Of a DNA stretch of 64,000 nucleotides, positions 7,834 through 15,559 are shown piece after piece. Numbering within the stretch: position 1 is the stretch's first letter; every line of letters starts with the position of its first letter. The notes under the pieces were generated by a model. That model had not been told where the DNA came from. It saw only the letters and a program-made list of their open reading frames with translations, and ran no database searches. The position numbers and the translations under genes were made by a program. The DNA is taken from NCBI RefSeq assembly GCF_022479115.1, contig NZ_CP092497.1, forward strand, positions 4,898,001 through 4,962,000, read 5' to 3'. Source of the stretch: Amycolatopsis sp. EV170708-02-1. GTDB taxonomy: Bacteria; Actinomycetota; Actinomycetes; Mycobacteriales; Pseudonocardiaceae.

Positions 7834-8625
7834 ATGGCGAAGACCATGCAGCCGCAGGAACTCATCGACAGCGCGGTGGTCGACCCGACCGGCAACAAGC
7901 TCGGGAAGGTGGGCAACGTCTACCTCGCCGACGCGACGCGCCAGCCGGAATGGATCACCGTCAAGACGGGCCTGTTCGGCACCAAGGAGAGTTTCGTCCC
8001 GCTCTCGGGAGCGCATGCGGACCAGGACGGTGTGCACGTCCGCGTCGACAAGGAAGCGGTCACCGACGCGCCCCGAATCGAGGCCGACGGCCACCTGTCC
8101 ATGGAGGAGAGCACGCGGCTGTACCAGCATTACGGGCTCCCGATGCCGCGGACCTCGCCGGACGGCCGGATGGACGACCGGACGCAGGGCCGGGGCGGCA
8201 CCGGCCGCGGCCAGGCAGGTATGGACAAGAGCGCGGGCAAGCAGAGCCGTGACGCCGAACCCGCCATGACGCGTTCCGAGGAACGGCTGAACGTCGGCAC
8301 GGAGCAGGTCGAGACCGGCCATGTCCGGCTGCGCAAGTACGTCGTCACCGAGGAGCAGCAGGTCACCGTTCCGGTCAGCCACGAGGAGGTCCGGATCGAG
8401 CGCGAGCCGATCACGAAACCGGGCGGTGAGCGGGCCGAGATCGCCGAGGACGAGCAGGAGGTCGTGCTGCACGCCGAGAAACCGGTGGTGGACAAGGAAA
8501 CCGTCGCGGTCGAGCGGGCACGGCTCAAGACCGAGACCGTCACCGAGGACCAGACGATCTCCGGCAAGGTCCGCAAGGAACAGTTCGAGGTCGTCGACGA
8601 CGAGGGCAAGCACCGCAAGTCGTGA
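7834..8625 (+). CDS. PRC-barrel and DUF2382 domain protein
   Basis: The 263-residue soluble protein has an N-terminal PRC-barrel domain (residues about 5-85; VVDPTGNKLGKVGNVYL, then PEWITVKTGLFGTKESFVPL) and a C-terminal DUF2382 domain with repeated acidic VETGHVRLRKYVV-type strands (about 150-255). A Gly/Arg/Gln-rich linker joins them. Proteins of this type are widespread in actinobacteria and linked to stress, but their biochemistry is not settled. AGGAG at 7821-7825 is eight bases before ATG 7834. Bases 7621-7833 hold no other gene. The gene ends six bases before the convergent kinase gene. Confidence 0.88.
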   Translation: MAKTMQPQELIDSAVVDPTGNKLGKVGNVYLADATRQPEWITVKTGLFGTKESFVPLSGAHADQDGVHVRVDKEAVTDAPRIEADGHLSMEESTRLYQHYGLPMPRTSPDGRMDDRTQGRGGTGRGQAGMDKSAGKQSRDAEPAMTRSEERLNVGTEQVETGHVRLRKYVVTEEQQVTVPVSHEEVRIEREPITKPGGERAEIAEDEQEVVLHAEKPVVDKETVAVERARLKTETVTEDQTISGKVRKEQFEVVDDEGKHRKS

Positions 8626-8631
8626 CCCGGT

Positions 8632-10299
8632 TCAGCGCGTGCGCCGGACGCGGGCGGCCGCGACCACGAAACCGGTCGCCACGGCACCCGCGACCGAGCA
8701 ACCGGCGCCGAACACGACCGCGGGCTCGTGCACTCTCAGCACCGAGACGCACAGCCACACCGTCGCGCCGAACAGCAGCCCGAGGACCGGCCCGCCGACG
8801 ACCGCGCCCCGCCAGCGGTGTCCATTGCGGATGGTCCGCAGCCCGGATTCCAAGTACGCCAAGGCGAACAGGGCGAGGATCAGGCTGCCCGCGCCGAGCG
8901 CGCTCGCGAGCGGATGCTGTTCGGTGACGACGGTGAAGGTGCGCGGGACACCGTCTGCCGTCAGGGTCGCGGTGACCGCGCCGCCGACGATCCACCGGGT
9001 GAGCCCGGGAAAGGCGAGATCGGCACGGAATCCCCCGCCCTCGGGTTTCGGCACCGCCGACGCGGAACCGAGCGGGATCCCGGCGGCGGAAAGAGCGAGG
9101 GTGACCTGTCCCGGGTTCCCCTCCCCCGTCACCGCGAACGTCTTGCTGAGGTCGACGGGCACCGACGAGGCCGCAACGCCGTCGATCTTCAGCGTCGTGG
9201 CCTCGTGCGGCAGCCGTTCCGGAGTGAGCAGGGTGAGCACCACGAGCACGATCGCGGCGGCCGCCGCGGCCAGCCGGAACCAGAGCACCGTGCCCGGACG
9301 TTTCCCCGGCGCGAGTTCCGCGCGGGTCGCCGACAGCGTCGGATCCGGGACCGGGCGACGGACCGGCCGGGTCGGGCCGTCTCCGGCGGGCGACGGCGCG
9401 CCGATCGCGGCGATCACCCTCGGGGTGAGGTGCCGCACCGGCACGCGGGAGCGTTCGAGCCAGCCCGGCCCGTACACGGCGGTGGCGGCGGAGGCGAGAT
9501 CCGCGGCGAAGGTCTCCGCGTCGCGGTACCGAGAGTCGAGTTCGCGCGAGAGGCTGCGCATGACGACCCCGGCGAGCGGTGACGGCACGCCGTCGATCGG
9601 GCGCGGATCGGTGAACATGTGCTGGCGCATCATGCTGATCGCGCCACGGGTGTTGTCGAACGGCAGCTTCCCGGACAGCAGTTCGTAGAGCACCGTGCCC
9701 GCCGAATAGACGTCCGCCGCGGGGCTCAGCGCGTTGCCCATCGCCTGCTCGGGGGCGATGTAGGCGGGCGTGCCGAGGACTTCGCCGCCGTGCGTGACGA
9801 GGGTGGCGCCCTCGCTGATCACCTTCGCGATGCCGAAGTCGGCCACCTTCATCACACCTTGCGTGGTGAAGAGGAGGTTCTTCGGCTTGACGTCGAGATG
9901 CAGCACGCCCGCTTCGTGCGCCGCGTGGAGCCCGGCGAGCATCGCCAGCCCGATCGCACAGGCCTGTTCCCCGCCGATCTCACCGCTGTGGAACCGGCTG
10001 TGCACCGTGCCGCCGTCGAGCCGTTCCATCACCATCAGGTGCTCGCGGCCGGTGCGCACGTAGTCGTACACGGGCACGATATGCGGATGGTCGAGGCTGG
10101 CCAGCACGCGCGCTTCGCGGTCGAAGAGCTCGCTGCTGACGGCGTGGTTCAGGACGTCCCACGGCAGCTGTTTGATGGCGACGTCACGGCGCAGCGAACG
10201 GTGGACGCCGGCGAAGACGACCCCCATCCCGCCCTGGCCGATCGCGGCCCCGATCTCGTACTGCGGCAGCGCGGCGACGACCTCGGCGGGTGCGCTCAT
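8632..10299 (-). CDS. Membrane serine/threonine protein kinase, non-RD type
   Basis: The 555-residue protein has an N-terminal Hanks-type kinase domain: glycine loop GQGGMGVVF, VAIKQL with the ATP-binding lysine, catalytic loop HLDVKPKNLL, ADFGIAK and YIAPEQ. The arginine of the usual HRD motif is leucine here, a non-RD catalytic loop. A hydrophobic segment follows near residues 310-330 (AAAAAIVLVVLTLL), then an exposed domain of about 120 residues and three more membrane segments ending in an Arg-rich tail. The start ATG overlaps the stop of the upstream exported-protein gene (ATGA), so the two are translated together. The extracytoplasmic part may be a sensor; the ligand is unknown. Confidence 0.88.
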   Translation of the reverse strand: MSAPAEVVAALPQYEIGAAIGQGGMGVVFAGVHRSLRRDVAIKQLPWDVLNHAVSSELFDREARVLASLDHPHIVPVYDYVRTGREHLMVMERLDGGTVHSRFHSGEIGGEQACAIGLAMLAGLHAAHEAGVLHLDVKPKNLLFTTQGVMKVADFGIAKVISEGATLVTHGGEVLGTPAYIAPEQAMGNALSPAADVYSAGTVLYELLSGKLPFDNTRGAISMMRQHMFTDPRPIDGVPSPLAGVVMRSLSRELDSRYRDAETFAADLASAATAVYGPGWLERSRVPVRHLTPRVIAAIGAPSPAGDGPTRPVRRPVPDPTLSATRAELAPGKRPGTVLWFRLAAAAAAIVLVVLTLLTPERLPHEATTLKIDGVAASSVPVDLSKTFAVTGEGNPGQVTLALSAAGIPLGSASAVPKPEGGGFRADLAFPGLTRWIVGGAVTATLTADGVPRTFTVVTEQHPLASALGAGSLILALFALAYLESGLRTIRNGHRWRGAVVGGPVLGLLFGATVWLCVSVLRVHEPAVVFGAGCSVAGAVATGFVVAAARVRRTR

Positions 10300-11093
10300 C
10301 GGTTGATTTCCTTGGTGGCGTCGGGAAAACGGACCGTCTCGTCGCCACCGGGGCCCGGCACGGGATGCGGGGTCAGGTAGCCGAGCAGGAAGGCGATCGC
10401 GGCGGCGCCGAGGACCACCGGGATCTCGATCGCCGGTTCCGGCGGGACGAGCCGAAGCACCGACAGCGAGACGACGGCGACGAGCCCGGTCCCGAATCCG
10501 GCCGGCAGGAACCGCAGGCCGCGGCGCCACCGGTTGGCGGGAAGGCGGTGGCGGGCCAGCGCGAGCAGGGCGGTCAGCCACGCCAGCACGGTCAGCACGA
10601 GCATCGCGAGCCCGAAAGCGCCGTAGACAGACCAGAAGGAGCCTCGGATGTCCGCGACGGTGGTCGCCTCGCCGAGCGTTCCGCGCCGCACGTCGAGCAG
10701 TTCGACCGTCGACGGGAGCAGGCCGATCGCCTGACCGGAGAGATCCGCCATGTCCAGCACGAAGGTCCTGGTGACCCGGCTGTGCGCGGGGACTTCGAAC
10801 GGCGCCGTGGTGTCGTAGGCGAAGAACGTCAGTGCGAGCGCCACGCCGGACACCCGGACGCTGCGGACCTTGACGGTGGTGCCTCCGCTGTTGGTGGCCG
10901 TGACGGTGAGTTCGATCTGTTTCGCCGGGTCGATCATGACCGTGGCGTTGGCGATCGGCCGGTCGTCGAGAGAGACCGCCAGAGCGAGCCTGGCGTCGGC
11001 GACATCGTCCGCGTTGGCAGGCGGCGAACCGAGGAGGATCGCGCAAAGCCCCAACGCAACCCCTGCCGCGATGACACGTCCCATTTTGCGCAT
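10296..11093 (-). CDS. Exported membrane protein of unknown function, coupled to kinase
   Basis: The 265-residue product has a signal peptide (GRVIAAGVALGLCAILLG, cleavage likely after PPANA) and an extracellular beta-rich domain of about 130 residues with Thr/Val-rich strands (QIELTVTATNSGGTTVKV), similar in style to CARDB-type adhesion folds. Three membrane segments follow in the C-terminal half. Its stop codon overlaps the kinase start by four bases, so it is probably a partner or sensor subunit of that kinase. No family is recognised with confidence. Confidence 0.75.
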   Translation of the reverse strand: MRKMGRVIAAGVALGLCAILLGSPPANADDVADARLALAVSLDDRPIANATVMIDPAKQIELTVTATNSGGTTVKVRSVRVSGVALALTFFAYDTTAPFEVPAHSRVTRTFVLDMADLSGQAIGLLPSTVELLDVRRGTLGEATTVADIRGSFWSVYGAFGLAMLVLTVLAWLTALLALARHRLPANRWRRGLRFLPAGFGTGLVAVVSLSVLRLVPPEPAIEIPVVLGAAAIAFLLGYLTPHPVPGPGGDETVRFPDATKEINR

Positions 11094-11160
11094 CCCCTGT
11101 TTTCCTTGGCCGGCTGGTCCGGAATGCTACAGCGAGCACTTACCGGAGAGGGACGTCCCA

Positions 11161-12054
11161 ATGCGTATCGTGGTTCGCCTGATATTCGGCACCGTGACCG
11201 GGTTGTTGTTCCTGCTTTCCCAGGTGGGAGCGGGAAACGCGCAGCAGTCCCCTTATCAGTCCACGGTTGGTTTGAAACCTTCGAGCGGGCCCGCCGGGAG
11301 CACTTTCACCATTTCCTGGAATTTCTCGCCGTGTAAAGGTCCCATTTCTTTCACCTGGGACGGAGCGGCCGTCACGTCGGTCAGCGCCCCCAGCGGACAG
11401 GTCGGGGCGACCGTGCCGGGCAACGCGGCACCTGGCGGCCACACGGTCACGGGAACCTGCACGAACGCGCGGACCGGCCAGCCGCTGACCGGCAACGCGA
11501 CCTTCCGCGTGACCGGGACGGTGACCACGGCCCCGCCGACGACGAAGGTGCCTCCGACGACCAAGCCGACGGCGCCGGTGACCACCCCGACCAGACCGGG
11601 AACGACCACGACGCCGTCCACCCCGGTCACCACGACGACGCCGCCCACCACGACCCCACCGTCCACAACGGACACTCCCCCGCCGTCGGACGTCCCTTCG
11701 ACGAGCAGCACGCCGCCGGGCCCGAACGACCTGCTGCTCGACCGGCCGAGTGTGCAGCCCGGCGACGCGCTGACCGCGACCGGCAAGGGCTGCACACCCG
11801 GTGAACGCGTCACATTGACGTCGGACGGGGAACGCGTCGGCGGCGCCTACGCCGACGGCACCGGCGCCTTCACCGCGGCCGTCGAGTTCACGCGGATCGA
11901 GGCGGGAAGGCACACCGTCGTCGCGGACTGCGGCGTGCGGCTGACCGGTGCCGTCGAGCAGGTGGTGACCAGTTCATCCGGCGGGCACAGCGGAACCCTG
12001 GTGGTGCTGGTGTTCTTCGTGCTGGCCGGGATCACCGTGATCCGCTTTCCCTGA
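11161..12054 (+). CDS. Secreted Thr/Pro-rich surface protein, C-terminally anchored
   Basis: The 297-residue product has a signal peptide (residues 1-27, ending GNAQ), an IPT-like beta domain (SSGPAGSTFTISWNFSPC, with a second Cys near GTCTN), a long Thr/Pro linker (about 120-195), a second beta domain (VQPGDALTATGKGCTPGERV) and a C-terminal hydrophobic segment (TLVVLVFFVLAGITVI) with almost no cytoplasmic tail. The layout suggests a stalk that projects a domain through the cell wall. No LPXTG motif is seen. A GGAGAGG-type site precedes ATG 11161. It is divergent from the exported kinase partner by 67 bases. Function unknown. Confidence 0.78.
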   Translation: MRIVVRLIFGTVTGLLFLLSQVGAGNAQQSPYQSTVGLKPSSGPAGSTFTISWNFSPCKGPISFTWDGAAVTSVSAPSGQVGATVPGNAAPGGHTVTGTCTNARTGQPLTGNATFRVTGTVTTAPPTTKVPPTTKPTAPVTTPTRPGTTTTPSTPVTTTTPPTTTPPSTTDTPPPSDVPSTSSTPPGPNDLLLDRPSVQPGDALTATGKGCTPGERVTLTSDGERVGGAYADGTGAFTAAVEFTRIEAGRHTVVADCGVRLTGAVEQVVTSSSGGHSGTLVVLVFFVLAGITVIRFP

Positions 12055-12056
12055 GA

Positions 12057-12161
12057 TCAGCGCGGTGGGCGCATCGCCGCGAAGACCAGGAGCACCGCGG
12101 CCAGGAAGACGGCGGCGACCGCCAGGTCGATCAGGAAGCCGACGACGAGTCCGGTGATCAT
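12057..12161 (-). CDS. 34-residue single-span membrane protein downstream of terC
   Basis: An ATG at 12161 lies three bases after the terC stop codon and is preceded by AGGAG six bases upstream, an excellent ribosome site. The product begins MITGLVVGFLIDLAVAAVFL, is hydrophobic for about 27 residues and ends RPPR, so it should span the membrane once with a basic cytoplasmic end. GC-rich third positions fit coding use. It is almost certainly in the terC operon; it could be a small TerC partner, but no family is recognised. Confidence 0.6.
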   Translation of the reverse strand: MITGLVVGFLIDLAVAAVFLAAVLLVFAAMRPPR

Positions 12162-12164
12162 CGC

Positions 12165-13139
12165 TCACTCCTGTGCCGTCCGGGCGGCTTCACGACGGCG
12201 CGCGTACAGGCTGGTGAACGAGACCGTGACGAGGACGGCGACGATCACACCCAGCGAGGCCGGGGTCGGCACCTGCGGCACCGACGGCCAGATCCCGTGT
12301 GCCCAGTGCAAAACCAGCTTCACCCCGATGAAGGCGAGGATGATCGCGAGGCCGTGGTTCAGGTGGACCAGCTTCGCGAGCGCCGAGTGGAGCACGAAGT
12401 ACAAGGCGCGCAAGCCCATCAGGGCGAAGGCGTTGGTGGCGAACACGAGGTACGGGTCTTCGGTGATGCCGTACACCGCGGGCACGGAATCGACCGCGAA
12501 CACCACGTCGGTCGCGAAGACCGCGACGACCACGACCGCCAGCGGGGTGAGCGCGCGGCGTCCGTGTTCACGCACGGTGAGCCGGGTGCCGCGATAATCG
12601 TCCGTGACCGGCATCAGCTTGCGCAGCAACCGGACCGACCGCAGCCGCGAAAGGTCCATCTCGCCCTGGCCGCCGGACATGGCCTCGCGCAGGATCTTGA
12701 CCGCCGAAACGAACAGGATCACGCCGAAGACGAGGAACGCCCAGGTGCCCGCCGACAGCATCGCGGCACCGGCCGCGATGAACACGCCGCGGAGCACCAG
12801 CGCGCCCACGATGCCGTACAGCAGCACACGTTGCTGCACCTCGGACGGGACCGCGAAGGCGGCGAGCAACAGCATGAAGACGAACAGGTTGTCGACCGAC
12901 AGGGATTTCTCGACGACGAAACCCGTCATGAACTCGAGCGCCTGACCGCCGCCGAACTCGAGCCACAACCAGAGGCCGAACACCACCGGGAGCGCGAGGT
13001 AGAAGGCCGACCAGCCGGCCGCCTCCCGCATCGACACCTCATGAGGGCGCCGGGTCACCGCGAAATCGGCGACGAGCAGGGCCAGCAGGACGGCGATGCT
13101 GATCGCCCACAGCCCCGGCGAACCCACGGACTCGGACAT
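12165..13139 (-). CDS. terC: TerC family integral membrane protein
   Basis: The 324-residue protein has eight to nine hydrophobic segments and both TerC signatures: EKSLSVDNLFVF (residues about 78-89) and TDVVFAVDSVPAVYGIT (about 209-225), whose acidic residues are proposed to bind metal. Members such as Alx and MeeF export or load manganese; older names refer to tellurite resistance. The 5' leader contains a probable yybP-ykoY manganese riboswitch, which supports manganese export. GAGGAGG (13150-13144) is the ribosome site. A 34-residue membrane protein follows three bases downstream. Confidence 0.92.
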   Translation of the reverse strand: MSESVGSPGLWAISIAVLLALLVADFAVTRRPHEVSMREAAGWSAFYLALPVVFGLWLWLEFGGGQALEFMTGFVVEKSLSVDNLFVFMLLLAAFAVPSEVQQRVLLYGIVGALVLRGVFIAAGAAMLSAGTWAFLVFGVILFVSAVKILREAMSGGQGEMDLSRLRSVRLLRKLMPVTDDYRGTRLTVREHGRRALTPLAVVVVAVFATDVVFAVDSVPAVYGITEDPYLVFATNAFALMGLRALYFVLHSALAKLVHLNHGLAIILAFIGVKLVLHWAHGIWPSVPQVPTPASLGVIVAVLVTVSFTSLYARRREAARTAQE

Positions 13140-13143
13140 GAAG

Positions 13144-13262
13144 CCTCCTCGAACTCGATGTTCGAGGTCTCCTTCACCCCGGTGGGGCGGCTCCCCGGGG
13201 ACGCCGGCGGGGCGTCCGTACTGACCGGGCGGGCTCTTGGGAAGTACTCCCCTCGTCGGTCC
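13144..13262 (-). promoter_or_regulatory. yybP-ykoY-type manganese riboswitch before terC
   Basis: On the minus strand the terC leader shows the two conserved loops of this class: GGAGTA (13250-13245) after a P1 strand CGAGG (13255-13251), and GGAGA (13172-13168) before the P1 partner CCTCG (13167-13163). GC-rich hairpins lie between. CCTCGAA (13167-13161) can alternatively pair with TTCGAGG (13153-13147), which overlaps the ribosome site GAGGAGG (13150-13144). P1 formation and ribosome-site masking therefore exclude each other, so ligand binding should turn translation on. The gene context (TerC) fits this class. Exact ends are approximate. Confidence 0.72.
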
Positions 13263-13272
13263 AGTATCGCAT

Positions 13273-13302
13273 TTAGTAAAGAGATATTAAAGCGAAGGTC
13301 AA
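13273..13302 (-). promoter_or_regulatory. Promoter of the terC riboswitch transcript
   Basis: TTGACC (13302-13297) and TACTAA (13278-13273) are separated by 18 bases in a strikingly AT-rich stretch. Transcription would start near 13266, just before the riboswitch. The -35 element overlaps the stop codon of the upstream oxidoreductase gene. Confidence 0.5.
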
Positions 13303-14102
13303 GCCGGGCCCTCCCGCAAGACGCCGCGGACCGCGTCGACGGAGAGGTCGTCCCAGGGGAATTCGGCCATCCACCAGGTCGCCCCCGCCCGCTCGTAGGG
13401 CGCGAGATCAGTGCCCGCGGGCACTCCGATGGCGAAGTCGTACCGCGCCATGTCGCCCTCGCGCAGGGCGGTGATCGTCTCGACCGCCTCGGCGAACTCG
13501 TCCGCGTGCGGCAGGTTCACCGGAAAGAATCCGTCGTACCGCGCGGCCCTGCGCATCGGCTTCGTCTTCCCCGGGAAGCCGGCCAGCCACACAGGGACCG
13601 GACGGGCGGGACGAGGCAGGAAGGTGATGTCGTCGACCGTGTAGTGCACGCCGTGGTGGCGCACCGGTTCACCCGACCAGGCGACAGTGAGGATCTCAAG
13701 CGATTCGTCGAGCATCTCGGCGCGTTTGCGATCGTCCGGTTCGTCGCCGGTCCTCGAGAACTCCTCGCCGAAGCGGTCGCTGCCGAGCCCCGCGCCGAGG
13801 ATCAGCCGTCCGCCGCTCAACCGGTCCAAAGTGGCCGTCTCGCGGGCGAGCTTGACCGGGCGGCGGCGGGCGAGCGGCGTGACCATCGGGCCGAAGGCGA
13901 GGGTCTCGGTGGCCGACGCGACGGCGGCGAGGGTGATCCACGGATCGGCGATCGCGCGCACCGGCTCGCGCCAGCGGACGTGATCCCAGACGAACAAGCC
14001 GTGCCAGCCCGCTTCTTCGGCTTCGGCGGCGAGGCGCGCGATGATCACCGGATCGGCCAGTTCGTCGAAGATCGGCAGCCAGAGTGCTGAGCGCAGTGTC
14101 AT
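13299..14102 (-). CDS. LLM class flavin-dependent oxidoreductase
   Basis: The 267-residue protein belongs to the luciferase-like monooxygenase family, TIM-barrel enzymes using FMN or F420. Visible features include EAGWHGLFVWDHVRW near the start, ITLAAVASATETLAFGPMVT, the LDRLSGGRLILGAGLGSD segment that contacts the cofactor, and FLPRPARPVPVWLAG. I place the start at ATG 14102 (MTLRSALWLPIFDE); a GTG at 14126 is in frame. Substrate is not predictable. It stands alone between the terC promoter and a repeat-filled divergent region. Confidence 0.85.
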   Translation of the reverse strand: MTLRSALWLPIFDELADPVIIARLAAEAEEAGWHGLFVWDHVRWREPVRAIADPWITLAAVASATETLAFGPMVTPLARRRPVKLARETATLDRLSGGRLILGAGLGSDRFGEEFSRTGDEPDDRKRAEMLDESLEILTVAWSGEPVRHHGVHYTVDDITFLPRPARPVPVWLAGFPGKTKPMRRAARYDGFFPVNLPHADEFAEAVETITALREGDMARYDFAIGVPAGTDLAPYERAGATWWMAEFPWDDLSVDAVRGVLREGPA

Positions 14103-14139
14103 GCTCGCGACCGTACGGACCGGCACCGACAGTCGGAGC

Positions 14140-14280
14140 GGTTCGACGTGACCGAGTGGACGACACGTGTGATTCGACGGACGACACGCGTGATCGAGTG
14201 GACGGCATTCGGACTCGACCGGTCCTGCAGCGAGGCGTCCGGCTAGACACGCGTGTCGTCCGTCTGATCACACGTGCTGC
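14140..14280. repeat. Family B repeat cluster (GACACGCGTG units, both orientations)
   Basis: This gene-free stretch holds imperfect units of about 20-25 bases around GGACGACACGCGTGAT. They are direct on the left (about 14150-14210) and inverted on the right (about 14245-14275), giving an overall palindromic layout. Related clusters lie at 27300-27445, 39160-39250 and 58094-58137. Spacing and unit sequence vary too much for a CRISPR array. The position is between divergent genes, so a terminator role alone does not fit. Confidence 0.65.
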
Positions 14281-14305
14281 CCACTGGTTGACAACTCCAC
14301 TAGAG

Positions 14306-14323
14306 TTCAACCCATCGGTTGAA
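14306..14323 (+). promoter_or_regulatory. Operator palindrome upstream of SRPBCC gene
   Basis: TTCAACC-CATC-GGTTGAA is a perfect inverted repeat 22 bases before the start codon, with a third half-site GGTTGA at 14286-14291. This type of palindrome commonly precedes actinobacterial AHSA1/SRPBCC genes paired with an ArsR repressor. No ArsR gene is adjacent here; the nearest regulator is the convergent MarR gene. The palindrome is directly visible; the identity of the binding protein is not. Confidence 0.5.
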
Positions 14324-14344
14324 TACCCTGCGGAAGAGAACCAG

Positions 14345-14785
14345 ATGACCGACCTGACGATCACCCGCCTCCTCGACGCGCCGCGCGAGCTCGTCTTCCG
14401 CGTGTGGACCGACCCGGACCATCTCGCCCAGTGGTGGGGCCCGGCCGGCTTCACCAGCAAGTCCTGCACCGTCAACCTCACCGTGGGCGGCAAGTGGCGC
14501 ACCTGCATCAGCGACGGCGAGACCGAGCTGTGGATGTCCGGCGTCTACCACGAGATCGTCCCGCCGGAGCGGCTCGTCTTCAGCTTCGCCTGGGAGGAGC
14601 CGGAAGGCTTCCGCGGGCACGACACCCTCGTCACGGTCGCCTTCTCCGATCTCGACGGCAAGACGGAGATGTCGTTCCATCAAGCGATCTTCGAGACCGT
14701 GGCGGAGCGCGACAGCCACGCCGAAGGTTGGCAGTCCTGCTTCGGCCGCCTCACGGAGCATGTAGCAGATGCGAGCGGTCGATGA
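14345..14785 (+). CDS. SRPBCC/AHSA1 domain protein
   Basis: The 146-residue protein is a START-like SRPBCC fold of the AHSA1 type, recognisable by TITRLLDAPRELVFRVWTDP, the HLAQWWGPAGF turn, the YHEIVPPERLVFSFAW strands and the GWQSCFGRLTEHV C-terminal helix. Such proteins bind hydrophobic small molecules in a deep cavity; the ligand is unknown. ATG 14345 follows GGAAGAG. The last 35 bases overlap the convergent MarR gene, so the two transcripts would be complementary at their ends. Confidence 0.88.
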   Translation: MTDLTITRLLDAPRELVFRVWTDPDHLAQWWGPAGFTSKSCTVNLTVGGKWRTCISDGETELWMSGVYHEIVPPERLVFSFAWEEPEGFRGHDTLVTVAFSDLDGKTEMSFHQAIFETVAERDSHAEGWQSCFGRLTEHVADASGR

Positions 14786-15182
14786 GATCGCTCATGGCCC
14801 GCTGAAACTCGCTTCGCCGCTTCTCGCTCCACCCGGCGGTCAGCTGATCGAAGACCTGCTCCTGCCAACGATGCGCCTGGTCGAGCATGGACCGGCCCGC
14901 CGCGGTCAGCGAAACCTCGCGACGGCGCCCATCGCCGCGCGAGGCCTCCATGGACAGGTAGCCCGCCTCGATCGCGGCCTTGACCAGACGCGACGCGCCG
15001 CTCTGGTCGAGGCCGATCTCGACGGCGATCGCGTTCACCGTCGCCTCGGCCCCGCGATCGGCGAGGGAGTGGACGGCTTCGCCGACGAGAACGAGACGCC
15101 CTTGATCGGCGACGGCCGCCGTCCGGCGCGACCAGTGCCGAACGAAGGCGAACAGGGCCTGGCCAGGACCTTGGGCGCTCAT
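14751..15182 (-). CDS. MarR family transcriptional regulator
   Basis: The 143-residue protein has a winged helix-turn-helix of the MarR type: TVNAIAVEIGLDQSGASRLV (recognition helix), then KAAIEAGYLSMEASRGDGRR and EVSLTAAGRSMLDQA (wing). Flanking helices would form the dimer interface. Its start ATG overlaps the stop codon of the upstream SnoaL-like gene (ATGA), so the two are co-translated. The palindrome at 15564-15578 in that operon's promoter is a natural autoregulatory site. Confidence 0.87.
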   Translation of the reverse strand: MSAQGPGQALFAFVRHWSRRTAAVADQGRLVLVGEAVHSLADRGAEATVNAIAVEIGLDQSGASRLVKAAIEAGYLSMEASRGDGRRREVSLTAAGRSMLDQAHRWQEQVFDQLTAGWSEKRRSEFQRAMSDLIDRSHLLHAP

Positions 15183-15553
15183 TCGGTCGCCGCCATCTCA
15201 CGGCAGATGTAGGCCAGTTCGAGCGCGGATTTCAGGTCGGGCAGCCGGAGCGCCGCGGTGACCTTGCCGCCGCCCACCCGGAACACGGTCGCCACCCGGG
15301 TCGGTGCCGTGCTTTCGGGCCAGGTCGCGTCCTCCTCCACCACCATCAGGCGGTCGCTGACCGGATGCCACGATCGCGGCTTCAGCCTGATCCCCGAGCG
15401 GTCCACCCAGTCGGCGAACTGCGCGGACGTGATCGGCCCGGCGCCCTTCGGCCCGAGGACGACGACCGGATCTCCGACCGCGTCCGCCGATCGCCTCAGG
15501 TCGCCTTCGTTGACGCTCTCGTGCCATTCGTTGATCGCCGTCTCGAGTTCCAT
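15179..15553 (-). CDS. SnoaL-like/NTF2-fold protein
   Basis: The product is about 124 residues (MELETAINEWHESVNEGDLR). It resembles NTF2/SnoaL-like cone-shaped domains: an N-terminal helix pair, then strands around ADAVGDPVVVLGPKG and a helix ITSAQFADWVDRSGI. This class includes small isomerases, cyclases and ligand-binding proteins, so activity is not predictable. I chose ATG 15553 because TATAGT (15565-15560) lies exactly six bases upstream, fitting a leaderless mRNA; an ATG at 15577 would lie inside the operator. The gene overlaps the marR start by four bases. Confidence 0.7.
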   Translation of the reverse strand: MELETAINEWHESVNEGDLRRSADAVGDPVVVLGPKGAGPITSAQFADWVDRSGIRLKPRSWHPVSDRLMVVEEDATWPESTAPTRVATVFRVGGGKVTAALRLPDLKSALELAYICREMAATE

Positions 15554-15559
15554 GACCCA

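Noticed and set aside
14140..14280. Repeated GACACGCGTG units considered as a CRISPR array
   Set aside because: Units vary in sequence and spacing, occur in both orientations, and no cas gene is present.
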